A stretch of 22,182 nucleotides of DNA from Bacillota bacterium (GTDB lineage Bacteria; Bacillota; Proteinivoracia; UBA4975). Below, piece after piece: positions 8,099-16,386 of this stretch. The stretch is from assembly GCA_012727415.1 (NCBI GenBank), contig JAAYHI010000141.1, positions 1-22,182 of the forward strand. Reading direction: 5' to 3'. The position numbers and the translations under genes were made by a program. The notes below the pieces were generated by a model. That model was given only the letters and a program-made list of their open reading frames with translations. It did not search any database and was not told the DNA's origin. Numbering within the stretch: the stretch's first letter is position 1; each line of letters opens with the position of its first letter.

Positions 8099-8509
8099 CT
8101 ACCCGATAGTCAGCAACAATTGGCCGGTATCCACATTTTGGCCCGGGCTGACTTCAATACTTGTTACCGTCCCTGTCGCATTGGCGTTGATTTTGTTTTC
8201 CATCTTCATGGCCTCAAGAATTACGACGGGCTGCCCTTGTTCCACCTTATCCCCGGTGTTGACAAGCACCTTGATGATGGTGCCAGGCATAGGTGCAGTC
8301 AATTTGCCCATTCCCGGTGCCGCCTGGGCCTGTGACCTTTTTACGGGTTCTATGGGTTGGACACTGGCCGCCACCGGAGGGGGCAATTTTTCTTCCACAG
8401 GGAGTTGAGGCGTTGGCATTTGGGGTGTCGGGGCGGCTGTGGCGCCCCCCACTTCTTCAACCTCTACATTATAGACTGTGCCATCGACAGTAATCCTGAA
8501 TTTTTTCAT
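8099..8509 (-). CDS. mmdC: Biotin carboxyl carrier subunit of methylmalonyl-CoA decarboxylase
   Basis: This small carrier moves the carboxyl group from MmdA to MmdB on covalently bound biotin. It has a short N-terminal beta region, a flexible Pro/Ala-rich linker at about residues 24-65 and a C-terminal biotinyl domain with the canonical EAMKMENK motif; Lys103 (counting from the upstream ATG) is the biotinylation site. Two adjacent ATG codons exist (8512 and 8509). AGGAGG is 7 bases from the second and 4 from the first, so I favour the second (136 residues). It lies between mmdD and mmdB with gaps of 14 and 7 bases. Confidence 0.95.
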   Translation of the reverse strand: MKKFRITVDGTVYNVEVEEVGGATAAPTPQMPTPQLPVEEKLPPPVAASVQPIEPVKRSQAQAAPGMGKLTAPMPGTIIKVLVNTGDKVEQGQPVVILEAMKMENKINANATGTVTSIEVSPGQNVDTGQLLLTIG

Positions 8510-8523
8510 CATTATGCCTCCTG

Positions 8524-8805
8524 TTAAAGGGTTGCAATATCAGTATACCGGCTTCGCTCCCAGTTTTCATTGCCGATAATCTCTATGATTTTAATCCTGT
8601 AGGACCCGTCCAGCATTGCTAAGGCACCCGCAATGGCAGCGATATGCTGGGGCGGAATCCCTTCAGGAATTGCAGGTTCAACCTGGGGTTTCTCTTTGCG
8701 CAAAAACACTTTCGGCAACCCGACAATCACCAGCAACAGCGTTAAAGTAAGGAAGACCACAACCATGCCAATAAGGGTAATAACTAAGCCAAATCCGATT
8801 TCCAT
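8524..8805 (-). CDS. mmdD: Decarboxylase small membrane subunit, OadG/MmdD family
   Basis: This 93-residue protein has one N-terminal transmembrane helix (about residues 5-30, FGLVITLIGMVVVFL and onward), a charged and Pro-rich linker, and a C-terminal helix of the type AAIAGALAMLDG. That is the layout of OadG/MmdD subunits, which stabilise the complex and tie the soluble carboxyltransferase to the membrane subunit. A tail of about 25 residues follows the helix, with no motif I recognise. It begins 12 bases after mmdA with GGGGG upstream of the ATG. The family is poorly conserved, so the assignment rests on layout plus position. Confidence 0.85.
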   Translation of the reverse strand: MEIGFGLVITLIGMVVVFLTLTLLLVIVGLPKVFLRKEKPQVEPAIPEGIPPQHIAAIAGALAMLDGSYRIKIIEIIGNENWERSRYTDIATL

Positions 8806-8817
8806 ACCAGGGCCCCC

Positions 8818-10362
8818 TTACAAAGGAATGTTGCCATGTTTTTTGGCTGGCTTCTTTTCCCTTTTTCCCGCCAACATCGTCAAGGAGTTGATAAGTTGAA
8901 CCCGGGTATCTTCAGGGGCAATAATATCGTCGACATAGCCCCGGCCAGCAGCGACAATGGGATTGGCAAATTTGTACCGGTACTCCTGGACCAGTTCCTG
9001 GCGCAGGGCTTCGGGGTTGTCGGTGGCAGCCAATTCCTTGCGGAAAATGATATTTACGGCGCCTTCAGGACCCATAACAGCTATTTCTGCCGAAGGCCAG
9101 GCGAGGACGATATCTGCCCCCAGAGATTTGCTGCCCAAGGCCACATATGCGCCGCCATAGGCTTTGCGCACAAGCACTGTGATCATGGGAATGCTGGCCT
9201 CGGAGTAAGCGAACAGTATCTTGGCCCCATGGCGGATAATGCCATTATGCTCCTGGGCAACTCCCGGCAGGTAGCCTGGAACATCGACGAAGGTAATAAC
9301 CGGGATATTAAAGCTGTCACAGAAACGGACAAACCTGGAGATCTTGTCTGAAGCATTGATATCCAGACAACCGGCAAGGTAATTGGGTTGGTTGGCTACA
9401 ATACCTGCCGTCTGGCCATTAAGACGGGCAAAGCCTACTACAGCATTGGGAGCATATAATGCCTGCACCTCCATAAAGGAGCCTCCATCCACAACCCCTT
9501 CAATCAGCTGGCGGGCATCGTAGCCGGCATTGGGATTGGTGGGAACCAAGGCAGTCAAATCCACTGCCGGCGGGTCCACCGGCTGAACCACCGGGGCTTT
9601 CTCCAGGTTATTGGCAGGGAGGTAACTGATTAACTTGCGCACCTGCATTAAGCAATCCGCTTCGTCGCTGCCAAGGAAATGGGCGACGCCGCTGGTGGCA
9701 TTGTGAACCCTACCTCCTCCGAGATCTTCAGGGTTAATAGTCTCTCCTGTCACCGACTTGATGACCTGAGGCCCGGTTATAAACATCTGGCTGGTTTTTT
9801 CAGTCATGAAGATGAAATCGGTAATGGCAGGCGAGTATACTGCCCCGCCGGCACAGGGCCCCAGAATGACGGAAATCTGAGGGACCACCCCGGAATACAC
9901 AGTATTGCGGTAAAAAATCTGTCCATATCCGTCCAGGGCATCAATGCCCTCCTGAATCCTGGCACCGCCCGAATCATTGAGGCCAATAACCGGCGCCCCG
10001 TTTTTGGCGGCGAAATCCATGCAGGCGCAGATCTTCCTGGCATGCATTTCGCTGAGGCTGCCCCCGACTACGGTGAAATCCTGGGAAAATACATAGACCA
10101 GGCGCTTATCGATGGTGCCATAGCCTGTGACTACCCCTTCCCCGGGAGTCTCTTTTTTGTCCATACCCAAATTGGTGCAGCGATGCTGAACGAAGGTATT
10201 TAATTCGACAAAGGAGCCGGGGTCAAGCAACTGTTCTATCCGCTGGCGGGCTGTTTGTTTGCCAAGGCTCAGTTGCTTGGCAACAGCCTTTTCACCGCCG
10301 CCGGAATGGATATGGCTACGCCTTTCCTCCAGCTTCTTCAGTAATTCCTGCCACGAGCTCAT
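8818..10362 (-). CDS. mmdA: Methylmalonyl-CoA decarboxylase, carboxyltransferase (alpha) subunit
   Basis: MmdA transfers the carboxyl group of (S)-methylmalonyl-CoA to the biotin on MmdC, releasing propionyl-CoA. The protein (514 residues from the ATG at 10362) is a two-lobed crotonase-fold carboxyltransferase. It shows the oxyanion-hole segments GGARIQEGIDAL and GPCAGGAVYSPA in the first lobe and DVPGYLPG and AYGGAYVALGSK in the second. An ATG 9 bases upstream (10371) has GAGGGG directly abutting it, while the ATG at 10362 has that site 9 bases away, so I choose the latter. The same fold serves propionyl-CoA carboxylase, but there is no biotin carboxylase here and the Na+-pump subunits follow, which argues for decarboxylation. 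Confidence 0.96.
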   Translation of the reverse strand: MSSWQELLKKLEERRSHIHSGGGEKAVAKQLSLGKQTARQRIEQLLDPGSFVELNTFVQHRCTNLGMDKKETPGEGVVTGYGTIDKRLVYVFSQDFTVVGGSLSEMHARKICACMDFAAKNGAPVIGLNDSGGARIQEGIDALDGYGQIFYRNTVYSGVVPQISVILGPCAGGAVYSPAITDFIFMTEKTSQMFITGPQVIKSVTGETINPEDLGGGRVHNATSGVAHFLGSDEADCLMQVRKLISYLPANNLEKAPVVQPVDPPAVDLTALVPTNPNAGYDARQLIEGVVDGGSFMEVQALYAPNAVVGFARLNGQTAGIVANQPNYLAGCLDINASDKISRFVRFCDSFNIPVITFVDVPGYLPGVAQEHNGIIRHGAKILFAYSEASIPMITVLVRKAYGGAYVALGSKSLGADIVLAWPSAEIAVMGPEGAVNIIFRKELAATDNPEALRQELVQEYRYKFANPIVAAGRGYVDDIIAPEDTRVQLINSLTMLAGKREKKPAKKHGNIPL

Positions 10363-10363
10363 A

Positions 10364-10771
10364 CTACTCATCCCCTCGCTGACAGATTTCTACCAGAATT
10401 CCAGGAGTAGACTTGGGATGAATAAAGGCGATTTTCGCCCCGTGGGCCCCCACTCTGGGAACAGTATCGATCATCCTGACCCCTTTGCCTAAAAGGACCT
10501 CAATAGCCTTGGCCACATCGTCCACCCTAAGGGCTATGTGATGGATGCCGGGGCCTTTCTTTTCGATATATTTTGCTATGGGGCTGTCGGGGTCAGTTGC
10601 CTCCAGCAGCTCGACAGAGCTTTCACCCAGGGGGAAGAAGGCTGTCCTGACCTTTTGATCAGCTACAGTTTCCTCGCCGGCATATTCCAGGCCCAGGGTA
10701 TCCCGAAATAACTCAACTGCGGCAGCCAGGTCGTCCACAGCTATGCCGAGGTGGTCGATCTTTTTAAACAT
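10364..10771 (-). CDS. mce: Methylmalonyl-CoA epimerase
   Basis: The epimerase interconverts (R)- and (S)-methylmalonyl-CoA, linking the mutase product to the decarboxylase substrate. The 135-residue protein has two glyoxalase/VOC repeats. The first contains IDHLGIAVDD with metal ligand His7 or its equivalent, the second GIHHIALRVDD, and the C-terminal LVEICQ supplies the terminal acidic ligand. Length and motifs match the family. Its ATG is 3 bases after the meaB stop, and mmdA begins one base after its TAG, so coupling is tight. Confidence 0.96.
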   Translation of the reverse strand: MFKKIDHLGIAVDDLAAAVELFRDTLGLEYAGEETVADQKVRTAFFPLGESSVELLEATDPDSPIAKYIEKKGPGIHHIALRVDDVAKAIEVLLGKGVRMIDTVPRVGAHGAKIAFIHPKSTPGILVEICQRGDE

Positions 10772-10774
10772 AAG

Positions 10775-11683
10775 CTACACCTCACTAAAAGTATTTAACA
10801 ATTCGTCATAGATTTTGTCCAGCTTCTGCAATAGGTTTATTCCCCTGCGATTCAGATTGCGGGCAAGGACCTCTGCAGGTACTGAATCCAAATGTTTTTG
10901 CAGCAGCATTCTGCTTAGCTCGAGGACTTCAAACTTTGCAGCCCGCTTTCGTTTTTCCAGCAACCGGCCCTCTTGGCGCAGCCAGTGCCCATGCCTGTGA
11001 ATTTCCTCAAGGAGCGCGGAAATCCCCAACCCTTCAGTGGCCACTGTCTGACACAGAGGCGGCGTCCAGCCCAGTCGCGGATTTTGGGCCGATTCCCTTA
11101 GAGCAGAGTACAGAGAGTCTGCCCCTGGGAGATCGGCTTTATTAATGATTAATATGTCTGCAATCTCGAGAATCCCGGATTTAAAAGCCTGTATGTCATC
11201 ACCCAGATTCGGCACCGAAACCACCAGGGTGGTGTCTGCAATGGAGGCGATCTTTACCTCGGATTGACCGGCACCAACGGTTTCAATGACAATGTACTGA
11301 AAGCCATTGTGCATCAGCAAGCGAAGAATGCTGACCAGAGAGCTGGCAACGCCGCCGACGTTTCCCCGATTGCTTAGGGAGCGGATATAGACATTGGGGT
11401 TGGAGACTAATGCCTGCATGCGGATTCTGTCCCCGAGAATGGCTCCTCCGGAAAAAGGGCTGGAGGGATCCACCAGCAAAGCGGCAACCCGGTGGTGGAC
11501 AGCCAGTTCTTTTATCAACTGATTGCACAAGGTGCTTTTACCGCCCCCGGGAGGGCCGGTGACTCCGATGACATGGACAGCAGCACTGTCCAGAGGCAGC
11601 GTGGCCGCATCTGCCAAGGCCTGAAAGTCCAGATTCTCGACCTTTGATATCGCCTTGGCCAGCTGCCGCAGCTCGTCACTCAT
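10775..11683 (-). CDS. meaB: Methylmalonyl-CoA mutase-associated GTPase MeaB (ArgK family)
   Basis: MeaB is a G3E-type GTPase that protects methylmalonyl-CoA mutase and edits its adenosylcobalamin loading. The 302-residue form starts at the ATG at 11683, which overlaps the mcmB stop by 8 bases. A longer frame beginning at 11818 would lie wholly inside mcmB and begins with sequence unlike the family, so I reject it. Visible motifs are the P-loop GPPGGGKS at about 43-50, DPSSPFSGGAILGDRIRM, IETVGAGQSE and the base-recognition NKAD. It sits between mcmB and mce, as expected for a mutase chaperone. The ribosome site is weak, so translation is probably coupled to mcmB. Confidence 0.95.
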   Translation of the reverse strand: MSDELRQLAKAISKVENLDFQALADAATLPLDSAAVHVIGVTGPPGGGKSTLCNQLIKELAVHHRVAALLVDPSSPFSGGAILGDRIRMQALVSNPNVYIRSLSNRGNVGGVASSLVSILRLLMHNGFQYIVIETVGAGQSEVKIASIADTTLVVSVPNLGDDIQAFKSGILEIADILIINKADLPGADSLYSALRESAQNPRLGWTPPLCQTVATEGLGISALLEEIHRHGHWLRQEGRLLEKRKRAAKFEVLELSRMLLQKHLDSVPAEVLARNLNRRGINLLQKLDKIYDELLNTFSEV

Positions 11684-12077
11684 GATTTTTTTGCACTCGT
11701 TTCCGAACCCAGGATACGATCTCTTCCAGAGAAGTGCCGGGGGTGAACACAGCCTCAATGCCAGCAGCCAGCAGGCCGGGGATATCCGCGTCGGGAATGA
11801 CGCCGCCGCCAAAAACAACGATATCCTCTGCCCCCTTTGCCCTTAATCCCTCTACCACCTTGGGGAAAAGAGAGTTATGGGCTCCCGACAGGCAGCTTAG
11901 GCCGACGATGTCCACGTCCTCCTGAATAGCCGCCAGGACTATTTGCTCGGGAGACTGGCGCAAGCCGGTGTAAATTACCTCCATGCCTGCATCCCTTAAG
12001 GCCCGGGATACTACTTTGGCCCCGCGATCGTGGCCATCGAGACCTGGTTTCGCAATAAGCACTCTGATGGGCGTCAT
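11676..12077 (-). CDS. mcmB: Methylmalonyl-CoA mutase, B12-binding small subunit
   Basis: This 133-residue protein is a stand-alone cobalamin-binding domain that completes the mutase with McmA. It has the base-off/His-on signature DxHxxG as GLDGHDRGAK at about residues 12-21, the SxL motif as LSCLSG, and the GG motif as FGGGVIP. An AGGAGG site lies 7 bases before the ATG. Splitting the mutase into a catalytic chain of about 550 residues and a B12 chain of about 130 is usual in archaea and many Clostridia. It lies 13 bases after mcmA. Confidence 0.96.
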   Translation of the reverse strand: MTPIRVLIAKPGLDGHDRGAKVVSRALRDAGMEVIYTGLRQSPEQIVLAAIQEDVDIVGLSCLSGAHNSLFPKVVEGLRAKGAEDIVVFGGGVIPDADIPGLLAAGIEAVFTPGTSLEEIVSWVRKRVQKNHE

Positions 12078-12090
12078 GTAATCGCCTCCT

Positions 12091-13740
12091 TTAGACTAAG
12101 TCTTTTGCCTGATATTCGCCGTAAATTTCCCGCAGGACGCCGCAGATTTCTCCCAGAGTAGCGTAAGCCCTGACAGCATCCAATACCACTGGGAAGAGGT
12201 TATCTCCTCTTTCAGCAGCAAGGCGAACGGCAGCTAAACCATTCTCAACCGCTTCCTGATTGCGCCGGCTCTTAAGGGCTTCCAGGCGCTGTTTTTGCTC
12301 GCTGCCCACGGCGGGATCGACACGGAGCAGCTCAGGCTGGCTTTCGTCATCAATGGTAAATTGGTTTACCCCGACGATAATCTGCTCTTTGTTCTCCACG
12401 CTCAACTGATATTTATATGCGCTGTCCTGAATTTCGCGCTGAATATAGCCTGCGTTGATGGCAGCAACTGCCCCACCCATGCCATCGATCTTCGCCAGCT
12501 GTTCCCTGACCTTTTCGGCAATTTGGCCGGTAAGGCTCTCGATATAATAACTTCCTCCCAGGGGATCGACCACATCGGCAACCCCGGTTTCATGGGCAAG
12601 AATTTGCTGGGTTCTGAGGGCAATGCGCACAGAGTCCTCACTGGGCAAGGCCAGGGCTTCGTCCCGGGAGTTGGTGTGCAGGGACTGGGTACCGCCCAGC
12701 ACAGCCGCTAAGGCCTGCAAGGCTACCCGGACTATGTTGTTGTCTGGCTGCTGAGCAGTGAGAGTGCAACCGGCAGTCTGAGTGTGGAAGCGCAACAACA
12801 GTGACTTCTCTACTTTGGCACCAAAGCGGTCCCGCATGATTTCAGCCCACAGCTTCCTGGCTGCCCGGAATTTTGCCACCTCTTCAAAGAGGTTGGAATG
12901 AGCGTTAAAGAAGAAGGACAGGCGGGGGGCAAAATCGTCAACCTGCAGCCCGGCAGCCAGGGCGGTTTCCACGTAACAGATGGCGTTGGCCAAAGTAAAG
13001 GCAAGTTCCTGGACTGCCGTGGCTCCCGCCTCACGAATATGGTAGCCGCTGATGCTGATTGTATTCCAGTTGGGTACATTGTCAGCACAGAAGGCAAAGA
13101 TATCTGTGACGATTTTCAGAGAAGGTTCCGGGGGGAAGATGTAAGTTCCCCGAGCCACATACTCTTTGAGAATGTCATTTTGAATCGTTCCCTTTAATTT
13201 GCTCCATTCCACCCCTTGTTTTTCTGCCACCACAAGGTACATAGCCAGCAGAACCATGGCAGGAGCGTTTATCGTCATTGAAGTGCTTACCTTGTCCAGG
13301 GGGATGTCGGAGAAAAGGATTTCCATATCCTCCAGGGAGTCTATGGCCACTCCCACTTTCCCCACTTCTCCTTCCGCCAATGAATGATCAGAGTCAAGGC
13401 CGATTTGAGTAGGCAGGTCAAAAGCTACGCTAAGCCCTGTCTGCCCCTGGGAAAGCAAGTACTTATAGCGTTCATTTGACTCCCGTGCCGTGGCAAAGCC
13501 GGCATATTGACGCATTGTCCACAGCCTGCCCCGATACATATTGCGCTGCACTCCCCGGGTATAGGGATATTCCCCCGGGAGTGAGAATTCATCTGCTTGG
13601 GGCAAGTCCAGAGAAGTGTACACCGTCTGCAAGGGAATGCCGGAACTGGTCTCAAATGCTGCCTTGCGCTCGGGAAACCGAGCTTTGCCTTGCTCCAGCT
13701 TCTGTTGCCACTGGGCAAGTTTATCTCGCTTTTCCTGCAA
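12091..13740 (-). CDS. mcmA: Methylmalonyl-CoA mutase, catalytic large subunit
   Basis: This TIM-barrel subunit rearranges succinyl-CoA and (R)-methylmalonyl-CoA using the adenosyl radical. I place the start at TTG 13740, with GGAGG eight bases upstream, giving 549 residues; the GTG at 13749 overlaps the ribosome site. Substrate-specificity residues fit methylmalonyl-CoA rather than isobutyryl-CoA: Tyr in RQYAGF (about residue 79) and Arg in ARGTYIFPP, where isobutyryl-CoA mutase has Phe and Gln. The catalytic His is in SGYHIREAG. The C-terminal B12 domain is absent and is supplied by mcmB. Position after gdhA and kor supports the succinyl-CoA to methylmalonyl-CoA direction. Confidence 0.96.
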   Translation of the reverse strand: MQEKRDKLAQWQQKLEQGKARFPERKAAFETSSGIPLQTVYTSLDLPQADEFSLPGEYPYTRGVQRNMYRGRLWTMRQYAGFATARESNERYKYLLSQGQTGLSVAFDLPTQIGLDSDHSLAEGEVGKVGVAIDSLEDMEILFSDIPLDKVSTSMTINAPAMVLLAMYLVVAEKQGVEWSKLKGTIQNDILKEYVARGTYIFPPEPSLKIVTDIFAFCADNVPNWNTISISGYHIREAGATAVQELAFTLANAICYVETALAAGLQVDDFAPRLSFFFNAHSNLFEEVAKFRAARKLWAEIMRDRFGAKVEKSLLLRFHTQTAGCTLTAQQPDNNIVRVALQALAAVLGGTQSLHTNSRDEALALPSEDSVRIALRTQQILAHETGVADVVDPLGGSYYIESLTGQIAEKVREQLAKIDGMGGAVAAINAGYIQREIQDSAYKYQLSVENKEQIIVGVNQFTIDDESQPELLRVDPAVGSEQKQRLEALKSRRNQEAVENGLAAVRLAAERGDNLFPVVLDAVRAYATLGEICGVLREIYGEYQAKDLV

Positions 13741-13767
13741 TGTTAACACCTCCGCAAATTGCTCGTA

Positions 13768-15033
13768 CTAGCTTAGCCAGCCTCTGGCTTTCATGGCATC
13801 AGCCAGTTGTTTTATGCCCACCATGTAAGCAGCTGAACGCATGTCTACACTATATTCCTTGCTGAAGTTGTAGACATTTTCAAAGGCCGCCACCATCTTT
13901 TGTTCCAGGCGCTGGTTTACTTCTTCCTTTGTCCAGTAATAGCTTTGCAAGTTCTGGACCCACTCAAAGTAGGATACTGTCACGCCTCCGGCGCTGGCGA
14001 GGATGTCGGGAAGGACAAAAACGTCCATGGTTTTAAGAATTTCATTGCCTTCGGGGGTGGTGGGTCCATTGGCGGCTTCCGCCAGGATTTTAGCCCGAAT
14101 CTTGCCTGCATTATCTCCGGTTATTTGGTTTTCGACCGCCGCAGGAATGAGGACATCGCAATCTATGGCCAGCAAATCGCCATTGCTGATTTTAGTGGCT
14201 CCGGGGTATTCAATAAGGCCGGCATCGGTTTTTTGCATGAGGCTGCCATCTACCTTGACAATTGTGGCAACATCCAGGCCCTGCTCGCTGTATAGACCAC
14301 CGTTGAGATCCGAAACTGCAATGATCTTTGCCCCCATTTCATGGAGAATGGTCGCCAGGTTGTTGCCGGCATTGCCCCAACCTTGAATGGCAATCCGCGC
14401 CCCCTTAAGGGAGATTCCCAGCTTTTTGGCGGCTTCGCGGATTACAAAGCAGCATCCCAATGCCGTGGCCTGGGTCCGTCCCTGGGAACCGCCCAGAATG
14501 AGGGGTTTACCCGTTACTACAGCAAAACTATTATAACCCTTGATTTTGCTGTATTCATCCATGACCCAGCCCATGATTTCGGCGTTAGTGGCCACATCAG
14601 GGGCGGGAATGTCCTGCATGGGGCCGATGATGGGGGCAATTGCCCTGATATAACCCCGGGTGACGGCCTCCTTTTCCCGCGGAGACAGTTTTTTCGGGTC
14701 ACAGGCCACGCCGCCTTTGCCGCCGCCATAGGGCAGCCCAACGATGGCGCCCTTGAAGGTCATCCACATAGACAAAGCCTTGGTTTCATCCAATGTTAGA
14801 GTAGGACTGAACCTCAATCCGCCTTTTGCAGGTCCCAGGGCATCGTTGTGCTGAGAGCGATACCCGGTAAAGATCTTGATTGAGCCATCATCCATTTTTA
14901 CGGGAAAAGAAACTTCCAATACCCGGGCGGGTTGTTTGAGAATTTCATATACTCCGGGGTCACACTTTAATTTATCGCAGGCATCTTTAATTTGCTTTTG
15001 GGCGGCGTAAAACATATTTAGATTCTCTGACAT
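13768..15033 (-). CDS. gdhA: Glutamate dehydrogenase
   Basis: GdhA oxidatively deaminates glutamate to 2-oxoglutarate and ammonium, or the reverse. The 421-residue protein is the standard hexameric form. The substrate domain has GPAKGGLRF, the catalytic-Lys region LPYGGGKGG and PAPDVATN. The Rossmann domain has the dinucleotide loop QGWGNAGNN, followed by an Asp at the end of the second strand (VSDLNGG), which leans towards NAD+ use but is not decisive. The ATG overlaps the korG stop as TAATG, with AAGGAGG upstream. A catabolic role is inferred from position between the 2-oxoacid oxidoreductase and the mutase. The enzyme could also be biosynthetic. Confidence 0.96.
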   Translation of the reverse strand: MSENLNMFYAAQKQIKDACDKLKCDPGVYEILKQPARVLEVSFPVKMDDGSIKIFTGYRSQHNDALGPAKGGLRFSPTLTLDETKALSMWMTFKGAIVGLPYGGGKGGVACDPKKLSPREKEAVTRGYIRAIAPIIGPMQDIPAPDVATNAEIMGWVMDEYSKIKGYNSFAVVTGKPLILGGSQGRTQATALGCCFVIREAAKKLGISLKGARIAIQGWGNAGNNLATILHEMGAKIIAVSDLNGGLYSEQGLDVATIVKVDGSLMQKTDAGLIEYPGATKISNGDLLAIDCDVLIPAAVENQITGDNAGKIRAKILAEAANGPTTPEGNEILKTMDVFVLPDILASAGGVTVSYFEWVQNLQSYYWTKEEVNQRLEQKMVAAFENVYNFSKEYSVDMRSAAYMVGIKQLADAMKARGWLS

Positions 15034-15599
15034 TAAATATTTCCTCCTTTAAAAGCTTTTGCGGACAGTTCTTTGCCGATTTTGCTGCCTTCTTCCAAAG
15101 CAGCAAGATTGATGTCGGTTGTGGCAGCAGGCACCCGTGCCCGGACTGCGTTCACTAGGCTTTCCATGCTGACGATGCCGCTGACGGTGTTGAGGATGCC
15201 GAGGACAAGGACATTGGCCACCATAGGCCTTAGCAGCTTTGCCGCTGCAGTAAAAATCGGGGCCTTGTATACCTTAATGCTGGTGTTGAGGGCAGAAGCG
15301 TCGATATCCTCATCGATAATCAAGGTGCCGCCATCTGCTAGGAGAGGGCCGTATTTGTCCAGAGATTCCTGAGTCAGAGCAACCATTAGATTGCATTGTT
15401 GCACCTTGGGATATGCCAACTCTTCTTTGGAGATGAGCACCTCCGATCTGCTGGCACCCCCCCTCGCCTCAGGGCCATAGCTTTGGGTCTGAATTACATT
15501 GTAACCGTCTGCCAGGGCGGCTTCGGCGAAAATTATTCCCGCCAAAATAGCCCCTTGTCCCCCCGAACCGCTGATAATCAGTTCCCAGTTATTATTCAC
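15033..15599 (-). CDS. korG: 2-oxoacid:ferredoxin oxidoreductase, gamma subunit
   Basis: This 188-residue protein is the gamma domain of the pyruvate/2-oxoacid:ferredoxin oxidoreductase family. It opens with the characteristic SGSGGQGAILAG loop and continues with SYGPEARGG, which contacts CoA in relatives. It starts with GTG inside the end of korB (8-base overlap), and gdhA begins on its stop codon. With korD, korA and korB it forms a four-subunit enzyme. Given gdhA next door, 2-oxoglutarate is the likely substrate; branched-chain 2-oxoacids cannot be excluded from sequence alone. Confidence 0.93.
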   Translation of the reverse strand: MNNNWELIISGSGGQGAILAGIIFAEAALADGYNVIQTQSYGPEARGGASRSEVLISKEELAYPKVQQCNLMVALTQESLDKYGPLLADGGTLIIDEDIDASALNTSIKVYKAPIFTAAAKLLRPMVANVLVLGILNTVSGIVSMESLVNAVRARVPAATTDINLAALEEGSKIGKELSAKAFKGGNI

Positions 15600-16386
15600 T
15601 GCCTTTCCCCTCCGCCACAGTTTTTACCAGGTGATGATAATTTGCGCAGTATTCCGGCCGCTCTTCCTGGACAAAGATGCCCAGGGGGATCTTGCCTTCC
15701 TTGCCGGTGGTGGAAGTATTATCCCTTTGCCATTGCAGCATATCTACTGCAGACCCCATTCTGTTTTTGCGGCCGAAATATGTCGGGCACTGGGTGATGA
15801 CTTCGATGAGGCTGAAGCCGTTATGGTCCAGCCCCTGGCCAATGATCTTCTCCAGGTGGCGGGGCTGGGCAGTGGCACCCCTGGCGACAAAAGAAGCACC
15901 TGCACCTTCGGCCAGCTTTACCAGGTCAAAGGGATAGTCGATATTGCCGTAGGGAGCAGTAGTCGCCAGCCTCATATGCGGCGTCAGGGGTGAATACTGG
16001 CCGCTGGTCATGCCGTAAATATTGTTATTGAAGACGATAACTGTCAGCTCAATATTGCGGCGGGCCGCATGGATAAGGTGATTGCCGCCAATAGCCGCGC
16101 TGTCGCCGTCACCAGTGAGGACAACGACCTTGAGCTCCGGTTTTGCCATTTTGATGCCGGTGGCAAAGGGAATGGCCCGTCCGTGGGTGGTGTGTAAGGT
16201 GTTAAAGTTCAGGTACCCTGATGCTCTGGAAGAACAGCCAATACCTGAGATGACAGCCACTTTGTCAGGGTGATATTCTCTTTTGGCCAAAGCCCGCAAA
16301 AATGACGAAAGCACCATGCCGTGTCCGCAACCCGGGCACCAGATATGGGGCATCTTGTCTTTGCGCAAGAAATCTTTGTACTTCAT
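15592..16386 (-). CDS. korB: 2-oxoacid:ferredoxin oxidoreductase, beta (TPP-binding) subunit
   Basis: The beta subunit binds thiamine diphosphate. The 264-residue protein has the N-terminal WCPGCGHGM motif and the TPP/Mg motif from GDGDSAAIGGNH to the Asn-rich FNNNIYGMTSGQ. Both are typical of 2-oxoglutarate and 2-oxoisovalerate oxidoreductases. It probably catalyses oxidative decarboxylation of 2-oxoglutarate to succinyl-CoA with reduction of ferredoxin. The ATG overlaps the korA stop (TAATG) and its end overlaps korG. Substrate assignment rests on the operon context. Confidence 0.94.
   Translation of the reverse strand: MKYKDFLRKDKMPHIWCPGCGHGMVLSSFLRALAKREYHPDKVAVISGIGCSSRASGYLNFNTLHTTHGRAIPFATGIKMAKPELKVVVLTGDGDSAAIGGNHLIHAARRNIELTVIVFNNNIYGMTSGQYSPLTPHMRLATTAPYGNIDYPFDLVKLAEGAGASFVARGATAQPRHLEKIIGQGLDHNGFSLIEVITQCPTYFGRKNRMGSAVDMLQWQRDNTSTTGKEGKIPLGIFVQEERPEYCANYHHLVKTVAEGKGSE

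Noticed and set aside
6330..10362. Bacterial microcompartment or oxaloacetate decarboxylase locus
   Set aside because: No shell proteins are present, and the mutase, epimerase and MeaB neighbours identify the Na+ pump as a methylmalonyl-CoA decarboxylase.
11684..11818. N-terminal extension of meaB
   Set aside because: It lies wholly inside mcmB in another frame and reads unlike the family; MeaB homologues begin near MSDELRQ at 11683.
12108..12120. GGCGAATAT inside the 3' end of mcmA as a third sigma-H-like promoter for mcmB
   Set aside because: It is made of coding triplets (Gly-Glu-Tyr), and no AGG..TT block lies at the required distance.
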